In this document: positions 9,973 to 19,015 of the stretch, in pieces | How positions within the stretch are numbered: the stretch's first letter is position 1 | Layout of the letters: every line of letters starts with the position of its first letter | Source of the DNA: Erwinia amylovora | GTDB taxonomy: Bacteria > Pseudomonadota > Gammaproteobacteria > Enterobacterales > Enterobacteriaceae | Assembly (NCBI RefSeq): GCF_017161565.1 | Contig: NZ_CP066796.1 | Coordinates: 3,472,001 to 3,536,000, forward strand | Length of the DNA: 64,000 bases | Direction of reading: 5' to 3' | Notes under the pieces: generated by a model | Databases searched by the model: none | Seen by the model: the letters and a program-made list of their open reading frames with translations, nothing else | Told to the model about the DNA's origin: nothing | Translations under genes and position numbers: made by a program

Positions 9973-12412
9973 ACGTTATCTCCTGTAACTTTTCTGTCTC
10001 TTGCAGCTTCGCTGCCGGTATTCGGCACTGCCCAAGCGTGATATCACCGGGCACGTCAACCGTGTTAATCAGCAGTACACCGTGGTTAGCGATAAAGCCC
10101 AGCGGCGTGTTTTTATCGTCGCGTGCCCAGGTGCCGCCCGCGACGAACGCCCCGTCCTTCTGTTTCACCTGTAGCAGGTAGCGGCGCACTTTTAATGCTT
10201 CAAAAGGCATCCATATTACCGCCTTGTCCGACGGCACCACCCTATGACTGGTTGTGGTCAATTCTGTATTCAACGGCAGGCTGCCGGCCTCCACGGTCAC
10301 CGTGTTCACGTCATAGCTGTTCACCGCAACGACCAGGTTGCCGTCGCTATCCGTTTCGCCATAACCGGAACTGACCTTCACGCCAGGCGTATCTTTCACG
10401 TTTACCACTGCCACCGTGTCACCGGTGGTGCGACTGAGCAGGATCCCCCCGGCCGCCGGCATCCCCATCATAGAACCACTGGCTGATACCGACCCGCTGG
10501 TTCCTCCTGACGTGGATTGATTCAGCGCCCCACTCATCCATGCTCGCTCACCCGCAAACGATGCATTCAGGTAACTGCTGGTTCCGCCGTCACCGTCGCG
10601 ACCGCCCCCCAGGCCGTAGCTAAAGCTGTCGCTCAATGATCCAGAGACGCCGCTATTTATTCCCAGTCCGCCTCCTCTGCTGCTGTTGATCGACGTGCTG
10701 CTGCTGTATTTACGCTCCAACAGCGTAAACGGCACGGAGATCGAAGCAGACAGCGCCCAGTTGTTCTCACCCTGTGAATTCCTGGAGCCTGAAGTACCGA
10801 TGTTCAGGCTTGCCCCTTTGATCTGGGTACTGAGCGTACCGGTGGCTCCCGTCTCCTGACCATTATCCGCCGCATAGCCATAACGAGCACTTTGCGGGTA
10901 ATAGCTCCTTTGCCAGCCCGACATCGACAGGCTAAACAGCCCGCCAATCGGTTGACTGATACCGCCGTTGAACTCGTCCTTGATGCGGCGGCCCTTATTA
11001 TCGTTCTGCCACAGCCCTGTCGGGTTATTCGACGGGGTAAAAGAAGACATCGTCTCAAAGGCTTCATGTTGCCTGGACCAGCTCAGCCGCAGCCCGGTGT
11101 TGGTCATTGCCAGCTGCTTTGTCCAGGCCAGCTGGACTTTATTGCCACTGCGGTTCGGCTGTTTTTGGTATTTCGCCGCCATGTATGCCCCTTGCGCAGA
11201 AACGGCTCCGAGATACCCCAGCCCCACCACGGCACCGACACTGCCTCCCAGCCAGTGCTGATTGAACACACCACCAGCCTGCAGGGTAAGACCGTTAAAA
11301 CCGTAACCATAGGACGCGGCAAACACCCCTCCTTCCATGTCACTGTCGTTGTCGGGTAACCCGGCAGCAATGCTGAACTGGTGCTGTCCCGGGCTAAGCT
11401 GCCCACCGATCACTGACAGAGGAAATACCTGTTCCTGTGTTTTACCGTTCTCGCCTGTCACCTTCATGGTGACGTCTCCACTGTTGTACAACGGGACATC
11501 GGCGATGGAGAACGGCCCCGCCGGTACCATCTCCGAGTACAATATGCGTCCGTTCTGGGACAGAGTGACGCGAGATGGCCCGTTTGCACTTCCCGAAAAA
11601 ACCGGGACGTATCCAGGGTTGCCCGGCACCATGCTATTGTTTCGTGACAGAGACATCCCATATGTCCCTGCACTGCCCAGCAGGCTGTTGCCGGTTTGGG
11701 TTTTGCCAACGGCCAGATCTGCACGGAGCGAGCGGATAGATCGGGTGGCTGTGAACATGTCCAGAGAGGTCTCATTACCTCCACCTTTCCCACCGCTGGC
11801 CGTGGCCGTCGAGTTCACTACCCAGCGACCGATATTCGCCTTAAGGTCTGCCGAACCGAACGCAGACATGTTGTTTCGCCCGGTATTGGCGTTAGCGTTG
11901 TAGTTGACCCGAAACGCTGAAGTCCCATAGTCCCATTCCACGCTTTCCGGCATTTTTATCAGCCCCCTCTGCGGTATAGCCAGCGCCAGGCTTTGGGTGG
12001 AAACATCAAAATCCACCTTCACTGATGGCGCTTTCGACAGGACATAACACTGTCGGCTCCCGTCGTACCCCTCACGAAAGTATTCACGACTAAGGTATAT
12101 GCCGGATTTTTCAAGCCAGCTTTGCGTAAGGCACAGTGCCTCGGTTTCATGCGGCGTAACGTTCAGAATCTGCTTACCAACATCCTTACTGTTCAACGAG
12201 ACATCCACCAGATAACGCCCGGGAGCATAAGTCCCATTCAATGCAGCCCAGCTTTCCCTGTCAATGCCAGCTCCGCCCTGAATAAAGGACATGTCCAGCT
12301 TATCTCCGGCACGAGCCGCACCAAACCCCATGGCCGTTGCGATGGCAAGAGTCAGGCCAGCACGGCAGAAAGCTTCGTCAAATAGCACATACCTCTTCAC
12401 CTTAGGCGTCAT
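9965..12412 (-). CDS. Outer-membrane fimbrial usher, FaeD-like (FimD/PapC family)
   Basis: An 815-residue usher, near the length of FaeD. Order: signal peptide to about residue 35, N-terminal chaperone-binding domain (FIQGG...PGRYLVDVSLN), 24-strand pore with plug, and C-terminal domains ending in ITLGQCRIP and a terminal cysteine. Family hallmarks seen are VPAGPFSIADVPL and GENGKTQEQ in the plug region and AVNSYDVNTVTVE near the C-terminus. It exports chaperone-subunit complexes and assembles the fibre. It starts 11 bases after the FaeC-like gene and overlaps the chaperone gene by eight bases. No frameshift was seen. Confidence 0.96.
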   Translation of the reverse strand: MTPKVKRYVLFDEAFCRAGLTLAIATAMGFGAARAGDKLDMSFIQGGAGIDRESWAALNGTYAPGRYLVDVSLNSKDVGKQILNVTPHETEALCLTQSWLEKSGIYLSREYFREGYDGSRQCYVLSKAPSVKVDFDVSTQSLALAIPQRGLIKMPESVEWDYGTSAFRVNYNANANTGRNNMSAFGSADLKANIGRWVVNSTATASGGKGGGNETSLDMFTATRSIRSLRADLAVGKTQTGNSLLGSAGTYGMSLSRNNSMVPGNPGYVPVFSGSANGPSRVTLSQNGRILYSEMVPAGPFSIADVPLYNSGDVTMKVTGENGKTQEQVFPLSVIGGQLSPGQHQFSIAAGLPDNDSDMEGGVFAASYGYGFNGLTLQAGGVFNQHWLGGSVGAVVGLGYLGAVSAQGAYMAAKYQKQPNRSGNKVQLAWTKQLAMTNTGLRLSWSRQHEAFETMSSFTPSNNPTGLWQNDNKGRRIKDEFNGGISQPIGGLFSLSMSGWQRSYYPQSARYGYAADNGQETGATGTLSTQIKGASLNIGTSGSRNSQGENNWALSASISVPFTLLERKYSSSTSINSSRGGGLGINSGVSGSLSDSFSYGLGGGRDGDGGTSSYLNASFAGERAWMSGALNQSTSGGTSGSVSASGSMMGMPAAGGILLSRTTGDTVAVVNVKDTPGVKVSSGYGETDSDGNLVVAVNSYDVNTVTVEAGSLPLNTELTTTSHRVVPSDKAVIWMPFEALKVRRYLLQVKQKDGAFVAGGTWARDDKNTPLGFIANHGVLLINTVDVPGDITLGQCRIPAAKLQETEKLQEITCE

Positions 12413-12423
12413 CCCTGAATCCC

Positions 12424-12978
12424 TTATTGATAAATGACCACAAAGGAGAGGGCTCCGCTGTATTCTCCAGCCTTAACTCCATGCGGAATAACGGATTGTG
12501 CGCGGAAACGAAGTTGGCCCTTCGCAGCGAAATCCACCGGATAATTTACGCTGTGGTTTTCCTGCGTCAGCCGCCCACGAAAATCAGCCTGGGCATCCAA
12601 AGCCCGAACCTCCACCCGAATCCCGTCCCCGGCACCGCGGGTTACCACGCCTCCGGCGTCTAGCTGCCCCGGGTTGCCAAAGTCCATCGTGGCTATCTGA
12701 CCGGCCAGAAATGCAGAGCAACCCTGTACGGTGGCACCAGGTTCAAACAGTCGCACGATAAAATCCCGCGGCGGCACGGCAGCCGCAATGGATTTGCGGT
12801 AGTTATCAAATATCAGGCGGCTGCCTCCGCCACCCACGGCTTCGACAACCACATGACAGGCAGAAGACACAACATCAGCGCTAAATAGCGTGCGTTGTAC
12901 CATCGTACCCGGTGCAATAGCGCAAGCTTCACCCGCACCTGCCAGCAGCAGGAAAATAAAGTTGATTACTTTTTTCAT
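12424..12978 (-). CDS. Minor (tip) fimbrial subunit, FaeC-like
   Basis: 184 residues with a signal peptide (hydrophobic residues 5-16, cleavage near residue 20). Two cysteines, in SSACHVVV and VQGCSAFL, probably form the disulfide common in pilin domains, and the C-terminus ([11 protein letters not shown]) has the donor-strand signature with a penultimate tyrosine. It is the first gene of the operon, directly before the usher, which is the place of faeC, the tip subunit of K88 fimbriae. An acceptable ribosome site (GGTGGG) precedes the start. Confidence 0.8.
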   Translation of the reverse strand: MKKVINFIFLLLAGAGEACAIAPGTMVQRTLFSADVVSSACHVVVEAVGGGGSRLIFDNYRKSIAAAVPPRDFIVRLFEPGATVQGCSAFLAGQIATMDFGNPGQLDAGGVVTRGAGDGIRVEVRALDAQADFRGRLTQENHSVNYPVDFAAKGQLRFRAQSVIPHGVKAGEYSGALSFVVIYQ

Positions 12979-13043
12979 ATCCCACCCAGAACATCTGAAT
13001 ATTGCATTCCGGTGATTAGCGGCGATTGATGTAATATGGGAAA

Positions 13044-13072
13044 ATTTTGAGATCGTCTGGTTAATACATCAA
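13044..13072 (-). promoter_or_regulatory. Candidate promoter of the fimbrial operon with a Dam site in its spacer
   Basis: On the minus strand TTGATG (13067-13072) and CAAAAT (13044-13049) are 17 bases apart, both 4-of-6 matches, placing the start about 60 bases upstream of the FaeC-like gene. A GATC at 13051-13054 lies inside the spacer. Inferred from sequence only. Confidence 0.35.
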
Positions 13073-13693
13073 GACGCCCGGGACTTGTTCACAAATAGCC
13101 CTTATTTAACCCATGATGTTCACTGACATCCTTTGTTGGTTCCAATAACACCGGTTAATCCCTCCCTGATATGATCTACCGTGGCAGATCATTACTGGAA
13201 TAATAAAACACACCCTTAAAAGTAATAATTGACCCGACTTCACTGCAAGGCAGATAAAAATCTATCAAGCGCTATTTTTTACGATTTCGAAGACCCTTTT
13301 CGGCCGCCAAATTGATTACCCGGATCTTGACAGCTTTCTTAGAATATAATCATCACATAATTCGAATAACGCAGACTGACTCCATCACTCCGCATTTAAA
13401 TACGTCATATCGCTATCCAGGACAGATTTCAGAACATCTGAAAATTAAATATCACCTATTTTAAAAATCACATTGCTAATGCCATTTCGGTGAATGAGAG
13501 GTTTTCTTAAATCACAAGAATGCTATATGAAAATTCACTAAATAAAAAGACATAAAAACTGATCAATGAAACATGTAAATATTAAAAAAATGAGATACGA
13601 AAGTTAAAATAAATAAATAACAAGGTTAATATATCGAAATTTAAGTATGGATTAGTAGAAATGGCAATATTTCAAAGAGAACATTGCGGTAGT

Positions 13694-13781
13694 GCGACTC
13701 ACTACTCTTGGTGAGGAGAGTGATAATCGGCAGTCGCCCGACGTTGGTCAATAACGTACGGGGAGAGTATTATCAAATACT
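13694..13781 (+). ncRNA. Three tandem hairpins, candidate structured RNA or leader
   Basis: Hairpin 1: GCGACT+CACT+CTC (13694-13707, one bulged A) against GAG+AGTG (13716-13722) and AGTCGC (13732-13737). Hairpin 2: CCCG+ACGTT (13737-13745) against AACGT (13753-13757) and CGGG (13759-13762), loop of seven. Hairpin 3: AGTATT (13766-13771) against AATACT (13776-13781), loop of four. They stand out in AT-rich sequence 120 bases upstream of the pentapeptide-repeat gene. Strand and function are unknown; no known RNA family was recognised. Confidence 0.25.
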
Positions 13782-13902
13782 GTTAATGTATGCTTAAGCG
13801 TATTATCTGCAATTAGTGAAAACATGCAAATTACACTACACTGGCTCATCGTTAATTTATGGCTTACTCCAGGCCATGTTTCAGGTGTGAATAAGGCTCA
13901 AT

Positions 13903-14502
13903 ATGACGCAATTGATGAGTAATAGGGAATATTTTACGCAAGCCTATGCCAGGCTTGATCTGTCCTCATGCGGTATTGAGAATACCCTCTTCGAAGAATG
14001 TGAATTTGAACATTGCAACTTCACTGCCGCTCAGTTTTCCCGCTGTAAATTTATCGACTGCGACTTTCGTCATTGCAATCTGAGCCTGATGGAAATACCG
14101 GCATCGCGCTTTAACCATGTCAGTTTCCACGAGTGCAAGCTAAGTGGCGTAGACTGGACGCAGGCATACTGGCCGGCTTTCAACCTCGACCCCGGCTTGC
14201 ATTTCAACAAAAGTATTTTGTCGCATGCATCTTTTTTCGGTCTGAAGCTACCGGGCATGAAAATGGAGGAGTGTAAACTGCATGAAGTTGATTTCAGGGA
14301 ATGTGATCTGGCAGGTGCTGAGATGACGGAGTGCGACCTGTACGGGAGCCTTTTCAATCATACTGACCTGAGCGCAGCGGATTTCACCGACTCCTGGGAC
14401 TATCGTATCGACGTGCTGAATAACACAGTCGCACGCGCTAAATTTTCGCGTCAGGAAGCCGTAACATTATTGGAAAGCCTGGGTATTGAACTGGTTGATT
14501 GA
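13903..14502 (+). CDS. Pentapeptide-repeat protein, Qnr-like
   Basis: 199 residues made almost wholly of pentapeptide repeats with F or L at the centre (CEFEH CNFTA AQFSR CKFID CDFRH CNLSL and so on), which fold as a right-handed quadrilateral beta-helix. The C-terminus (QEAVTLLESLGIELVD) resembles the dimerising tail of Qnr proteins (...LLMERLGIAVIG). Qnr-type proteins protect DNA gyrase from quinolones, and others bind gyrase as DNA mimics; whether this one does is unknown. Length is a little under the ~218 of Qnr. Start ATG at 13903 follows AAGG; an in-frame ATG at 13915 is an alternative. It converges on rpoC. Confidence 0.85.
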   Translation: MTQLMSNREYFTQAYARLDLSSCGIENTLFEECEFEHCNFTAAQFSRCKFIDCDFRHCNLSLMEIPASRFNHVSFHECKLSGVDWTQAYWPAFNLDPGLHFNKSILSHASFFGLKLPGMKMEECKLHEVDFRECDLAGAEMTECDLYGSLFNHTDLSAADFTDSWDYRIDVLNNTVARAKFSRQEAVTLLESLGIELVD

Positions 14503-14638
14503 TATGTGATGGCATTGGCGCGACCTGGCACCAGTGGTGGTTTTGCGTCGGCGAGGAGATTCAGTCGTGGGGCAAGAAAACGGATATGCCCAAAGTGGTA
14601 TCAGTGCATGGCTAACGTTATGAGACATCATAAAGCAG

Positions 14639-14680
14639 AAAAAAAAAGCCTGAGTCCGGTGAAGCACCGAACTCAGGCCC
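14639..14680 (-). terminator. Rho-independent terminator of the rpoBC operon
   Basis: On the minus strand a GGCCTGAGTTCGGTG / CACCGGACTCAGGC hairpin is followed by a run of T (A-run at 14639-14647 on the plus strand). It lies ~25 bases after the rpoC stop. Confidence 0.92.
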
Positions 14681-14706
14681 AACTCGCTGATTAACGCAGT
14701 GAGCGA

Positions 14707-17700
14707 TTACTCGTCGTCACGACCACCGAGACCGGCGTTCAGCAACTCGGCGAGGCTGGCAGAAGCTTCATCCGCGGTGACCTGCGGAACCACTGGTGCT
14801 TCACCCGCTGCTTTACGGCGCATACGATCCTGATGATAAGCGTAACCGGTACCGGCTGGGATCAGACGGCCCACGATAACGTTCTCTTTCAGGCCGCGCA
14901 GTTCGTCGCGTTTGCCCGCAACGGCTGCTTCGGTCAGCACGCGCGTGGTTTCCTGGAACGAGGCCGCAGAGATAAACGACTCGGTTGCCAGAGAAGCCTT
15001 GGTGATACCCAGCAGATCGCGCACGAAGGTCGCAGCGATTTTGCCATTGGATTCCAGATCGCGGTTAGAGATCTTAACGCGAGAGAATTCAACCTGCTCA
15101 CCGTCGAGGAAGTCAGAGCTTCCCGCGCTTTCGATGGTTGCTTTACGCAGCATCTGGCGCACGATAACTTCGATGTGCTTATCGTTAATCTTAACGCCCT
15201 GCAGGCGGTAAACTTCCTGCACTTCGTTAGTGATATAACGCGTCACCGCATGCACGCCGCGCAGACGCAGAATGTCATGTGGCGATTCCGGGCCATCGGA
15301 AACCACGTCACCACGCTCTACGCGTTCACCTTCGAACACGTTCAGCTGACGCCATTTCGGGATCATCTCTTCGTACGGATCGCTACCGTCGATCGGGGTG
15401 ATCACCAGACGACGTTTCCCTTTGGTTTCTTTACCGAAGGAAATGATGCCGCTGATCTCAGCCAGAATTGCCGGCTCTTTCGGACGACGGGCTTCGAACA
15501 GGTCGGCAACGCGTGGCAGACCACCGGTAATATCCTTGGTACCGCCGGATTCCTGTGGAACACGCGCCAGGGTATCACCCGAGCTGATCTTGATGCCGTC
15601 TTCCAGCTGGACAATCGCTTTACCCGGCAGGAAGTACTGAGCAGGCATATCCGATCCTGGGATCATCACGTCATTGCCGTTAGCATCAACGATTTTCAGC
15701 GCCGGACGCAGATCTTTACCACCGGCAGTACGTTCCGCACTGTCCAGAATCACCAGAGAAGACAAACCGGTCAGGTCATCCGTCTGGCGGGTAATGGTCT
15801 GGCCATCAATCATGTCGGTGAAGCGAATGAAACCGCTCACTTCGGTGATAACCGGCATGGTGTGTGGATCCCAGTTTGCGACGGTTTCGCCCGCTGCAAC
15901 CTGCTCGCCGTCACCTTTCGCCATGGTAGAACCATAAGGAACTTTGTAGCTCTCTTTGGTACGACCAAATTCATCGATCATTTTCAGCTCGGTGTTACGT
16001 GAAGTAACAACCAGCTTACCTGCGGAGTTGGTCACCGACTTGGCGTTGATCAGCTTCAGCGTACCTTTGTTCTTCACCTGAATGCTGGATTCAGCTGCCG
16101 CACGCGATGCCGCACCACCGATGTGGAAGGTACGCATCGTCAGCTGTGTACCCGGCTCACCGATGGACTGTGCTGCGATAACGCCGATGGCCTCACCTTT
16201 GTTGATGATGTGGCCACGCGCCAGATCACGACCGTAGCAGTGCGCGCACACGCCGAAGTCCGTTTCGCAACTGACCACCGAGCGCACTTTCAGGCTGTCA
16301 ACAGAGTGCTCTTCCAACAGGTCACACTGCTGTTCGTGCAGCAGGGTGTTGCGTGGCAGCAGGATGTCAGCAGTACCCGGCTTGAGCACGTCTTCTGCGG
16401 TCACACGACCCAGTACACGCTCACGCAGCGGCTCTTTCACGTCGCCGCCTTCGATAACCGGAGTCATCATGATGCCTTCGTGCGTACCACAGTCATCTTC
16501 AGTCACCACCAGGTCCTGCGCGACGTCAACCAGACGACGAGTCAGATAACCGGAGTTAGCTGTTTTCAGTGCGGTATCTGCCAAACCTTTACGCGCGCCG
16601 TGCGTGGAGATGAAGTACTGGAGTACGTTCAGACCTTCACGGAAGTTGGCGGTGATTGGCGTTTCGATGATCGAGCCATCTGGTTTCGCCATCAGGCCAC
16701 GCATACCGGCCAGCTGACGGATCTGCGCCGCAGAGCCACGCGCACCGGAGTCAGCCATCATAAAGATGCTGTTGAAGGAAACCTGACGCTCTTCCACGCC
16801 GTCGCGGTTAATCACGACTTCGGTAGAGAGGTTTTCCATCATTGCTTTAGCAACGCGTTCGTTGGCCGCAGCCCAGATATCGATCACTTTGTTATAGCGT
16901 TCGCCAGCGGTAACCAGACCAGACTGGAACTGCTGCTGGATTTCAGCCACTTCCGCTTCCGCTTCGGTGATGATTTCCACTTTCTTCTCTGGGATAACCA
17001 TGTCGTCGATACCCACAGACGCACCCGAGCGTGCCGCATAGGCAAAACCGGTGTACATCGTCTGGTCAGCAAAGATAACGGTCGGCTTCAGTCCCAGGAT
17101 GCGGTAACAGGTGTTCAGCATCTTAGAAATAGCTTTCTTACCCAGCGCCTGGTTGACGATAGAGTAAGGCAGCCCTTTTGGCACGATCATCCACAGGATT
17201 GCGCGGCCAATGGTGGTGTCGACGATGCTGGTTTTAGCAACCCATTCATCATGCTCATTTTTCTCGTGTTCGGTGATACGCACCTTAACGCGAGCGTGCA
17301 GCGAGGCGAGGCCGGCGCGGTAAACGCGTTCCGCTTCTTTCGGCCCGGTCAGCACCATGCCTTCGCCTTTGGCGTTAACGCAGTCGCGGGTCATGTAGTA
17401 AAGACCCAGTACAACGTCCTGAGAAGGAACGATGATCGGTTCACCGTTCGCCGGAGACAGGATGTTGTTGGTAGACATCATCAGCGCACGCGCTTCCAGC
17501 TGGGCTTCCAGCGTCAGCGGTACGTGAACGGCCATCTGGTCGCCATCAAAGTCGGCGTTATAGGCCGCACAAACCAGCGGGTGCAGCTGGATAGCTTTAC
17601 CTTCGATCAGTACCGGTTCGAACGCCTGGATCCCCAAACGGTGCAGGGTGGGTGCACGGTTCAGCAATACCGGATGCTCGCGGATCACTTCATCCAGGAT

Positions 17701-18930
17701 ATCCCAGACGACGGATTCTTCGCGCTCAACCATTTTCTTGGCGGCTTTGATGGTGGTAGCAAGACCACGCAGTTCCAGCTTGCCGTAGATAAACGGTTTG
17801 AACAGCTCCAGCGCCATTTTCTTCGGCAGCCCGCACTGATGCAGACGCAGGTATGGACCTACGGTGATAACCGAACGACCGGAATAGTCGACACGTTTAC
17901 CCAGCAGGTTCTGACGGAAACGCCCCTGTTTACCTTTGATCATATCGGCCAAAGATTTCAGCGGACGTTTGTTAGAACCGGTGATCGCACGGCCGCGACG
18001 GCCGTTATCCAGCAGCGCATCGACCGCTTCCTGCAGCATACGTTTTTCGTTACGTACGATGATATCCGGCGCAGCCAGATCCAGCAGGCGTTTCAGACGG
18101 TTGTTACGGTTGATAACGCGACGATACAGATCGTTCAGATCTGAGGTGGCGAAACGACCGCCGTCCAGCGGCACCAGCGGACGCAGATCCGGTGGCAGTA
18201 CCGGCAGCACGGTCAGGATCATCCACTCTGGCTTGTTGCCAGACTGGACAAACGCTTCCAGCAGCTTGATACGCTTGGTCAGCTTTTTACGCTTGGTTTC
18301 GGAGTTGGTTTCGTTCAACTCTTCACGCAGAGTTTCACACTCTTGTTCCAGGTCCATGTTTTTCAACAGGGCCTGGATCGCTTCCGCACCCATTTTAGCG
18401 TCGAATTCGTCACCAAACTCTTCCAGCGCGTCAAGATACTGCTCTTCAGTCAGGATCTGGCGCTTTTCAAGGTTGGTCATGCCGCCTTCAATCACCACGT
18501 AAGACTCGAAGTACAGGACGCGTTCGATGTCACGCAGTGGCATATCCAGCAGCAAACCGATGCGCGAAGGCAGCGATTTCAGGAACCAGATGTGCGCGGT
18601 TGGCGAGGCCAGTTCAATGTGACCCATGCGCTCACGGCGAACTTTAGTCTGCGTGACTTCAACGCCACACTTCTCACAGATCACACCGCGATGCTTCAGG
18701 CGCTTGTACTTACCGCACAGGCACTCATAGTCTTTTACCGGCCCGAAAATACGCGCACAGAAAAGGCCGTCACGTTCAGGTTTGAACGTACGGTAGTTAA
18801 TGGTTTCCGGCTTTTTAACTTCACCAAAAGACCATGAACGGATCATATCTGGCGAGGCCAGAGCGATCTTGATCGCATCAAACTCTTCGGTCTTAGTTTG
18901 CGCTTTCAGAAACTTAAGTAAGTCTTTCAC
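14707..18930 (-). CDS. rpoC: RNA polymerase subunit beta' RpoC
   Basis: 1407 residues, exactly the E. coli length. Zinc ligands C70, C72, C85 and C88 are in place, the catalytic NADFDGDQM motif carries the three magnesium aspartates, and the second zinc site ([15 protein letters not shown]) is intact. The start is GTG at 18928-18930 preceded by GGGAGC, as in E. coli. It lies 85 bases after rpoB in one transcript. The jaw, bridge-helix and trigger-loop regions show no gaps. Long open frames on the opposite strand inside this gene are codon-usage artefacts. Confidence 0.99.
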   Translation of the reverse strand: MKDLLKFLKAQTKTEEFDAIKIALASPDMIRSWSFGEVKKPETINYRTFKPERDGLFCARIFGPVKDYECLCGKYKRLKHRGVICEKCGVEVTQTKVRRERMGHIELASPTAHIWFLKSLPSRIGLLLDMPLRDIERVLYFESYVVIEGGMTNLEKRQILTEEQYLDALEEFGDEFDAKMGAEAIQALLKNMDLEQECETLREELNETNSETKRKKLTKRIKLLEAFVQSGNKPEWMILTVLPVLPPDLRPLVPLDGGRFATSDLNDLYRRVINRNNRLKRLLDLAAPDIIVRNEKRMLQEAVDALLDNGRRGRAITGSNKRPLKSLADMIKGKQGRFRQNLLGKRVDYSGRSVITVGPYLRLHQCGLPKKMALELFKPFIYGKLELRGLATTIKAAKKMVEREESVVWDILDEVIREHPVLLNRAPTLHRLGIQAFEPVLIEGKAIQLHPLVCAAYNADFDGDQMAVHVPLTLEAQLEARALMMSTNNILSPANGEPIIVPSQDVVLGLYYMTRDCVNAKGEGMVLTGPKEAERVYRAGLASLHARVKVRITEHEKNEHDEWVAKTSIVDTTIGRAILWMIVPKGLPYSIVNQALGKKAISKMLNTCYRILGLKPTVIFADQTMYTGFAYAARSGASVGIDDMVIPEKKVEIITEAEAEVAEIQQQFQSGLVTAGERYNKVIDIWAAANERVAKAMMENLSTEVVINRDGVEERQVSFNSIFMMADSGARGSAAQIRQLAGMRGLMAKPDGSIIETPITANFREGLNVLQYFISTHGARKGLADTALKTANSGYLTRRLVDVAQDLVVTEDDCGTHEGIMMTPVIEGGDVKEPLRERVLGRVTAEDVLKPGTADILLPRNTLLHEQQCDLLEEHSVDSLKVRSVVSCETDFGVCAHCYGRDLARGHIINKGEAIGVIAAQSIGEPGTQLTMRTFHIGGAASRAAAESSIQVKNKGTLKLINAKSVTNSAGKLVVTSRNTELKMIDEFGRTKESYKVPYGSTMAKGDGEQVAAGETVANWDPHTMPVITEVSGFIRFTDMIDGQTITRQTDDLTGLSSLVILDSAERTAGGKDLRPALKIVDANGNDVMIPGSDMPAQYFLPGKAIVQLEDGIKISSGDTLARVPQESGGTKDITGGLPRVADLFEARRPKEPAILAEISGIISFGKETKGKRRLVITPIDGSDPYEEMIPKWRQLNVFEGERVERGDVVSDGPESPHDILRLRGVHAVTRYITNEVQEVYRLQGVKINDKHIEVIVRQMLRKATIESAGSSDFLDGEQVEFSRVKISNRDLESNGKIAATFVRDLLGITKASLATESFISAASFQETTRVLTEAAVAGKRDELRGLKENVIVGRLIPAGTGYAYHQDRMRRKAAGEAPVVPQVTADEASASLAELLNAGLGGRDDE

Positions 18931-19015
18931 GGATTAGCTCCCGTCGGAGTGAGACTTCTCAGAGACGCCCGGAGTGACCCGGGCGCCCTGTAACCAGTAC
19001 AGCAGATGCGAGTTA

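Larger units (their letters stand above)
12979..13902. other. AT-rich non-coding region between the fimbrial operon and the pentapeptide-repeat gene
   Basis: 924 bases with no open frame of useful length on either strand. It is the divergent control region for the fimbrial operon (minus) and the pentapeptide-repeat gene (plus). It has GATC sites at 13051, 13173, 13187, 13323 and 13561, and a locally GC-richer block of three hairpins at 13694-13781. The FaeA/FaeB-type regulators that precede faeC in the K88 operon are not present. Confidence 0.7.

Noticed and set aside
12979..13902. Possible FaeA/FaeB or PapB/PapI-type regulator gene
   Set aside because: No frame of 60 or more codons on either strand, so no intact regulator.
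16123..18144. A 673-codon open frame on the plus strand, antisense to rpoC
   Set aside because: It is fully inside rpoC on the opposite strand; strong codon bias in highly expressed genes removes stops there. No recognisable domain and no ribosome site. The same holds for 14833-16002.
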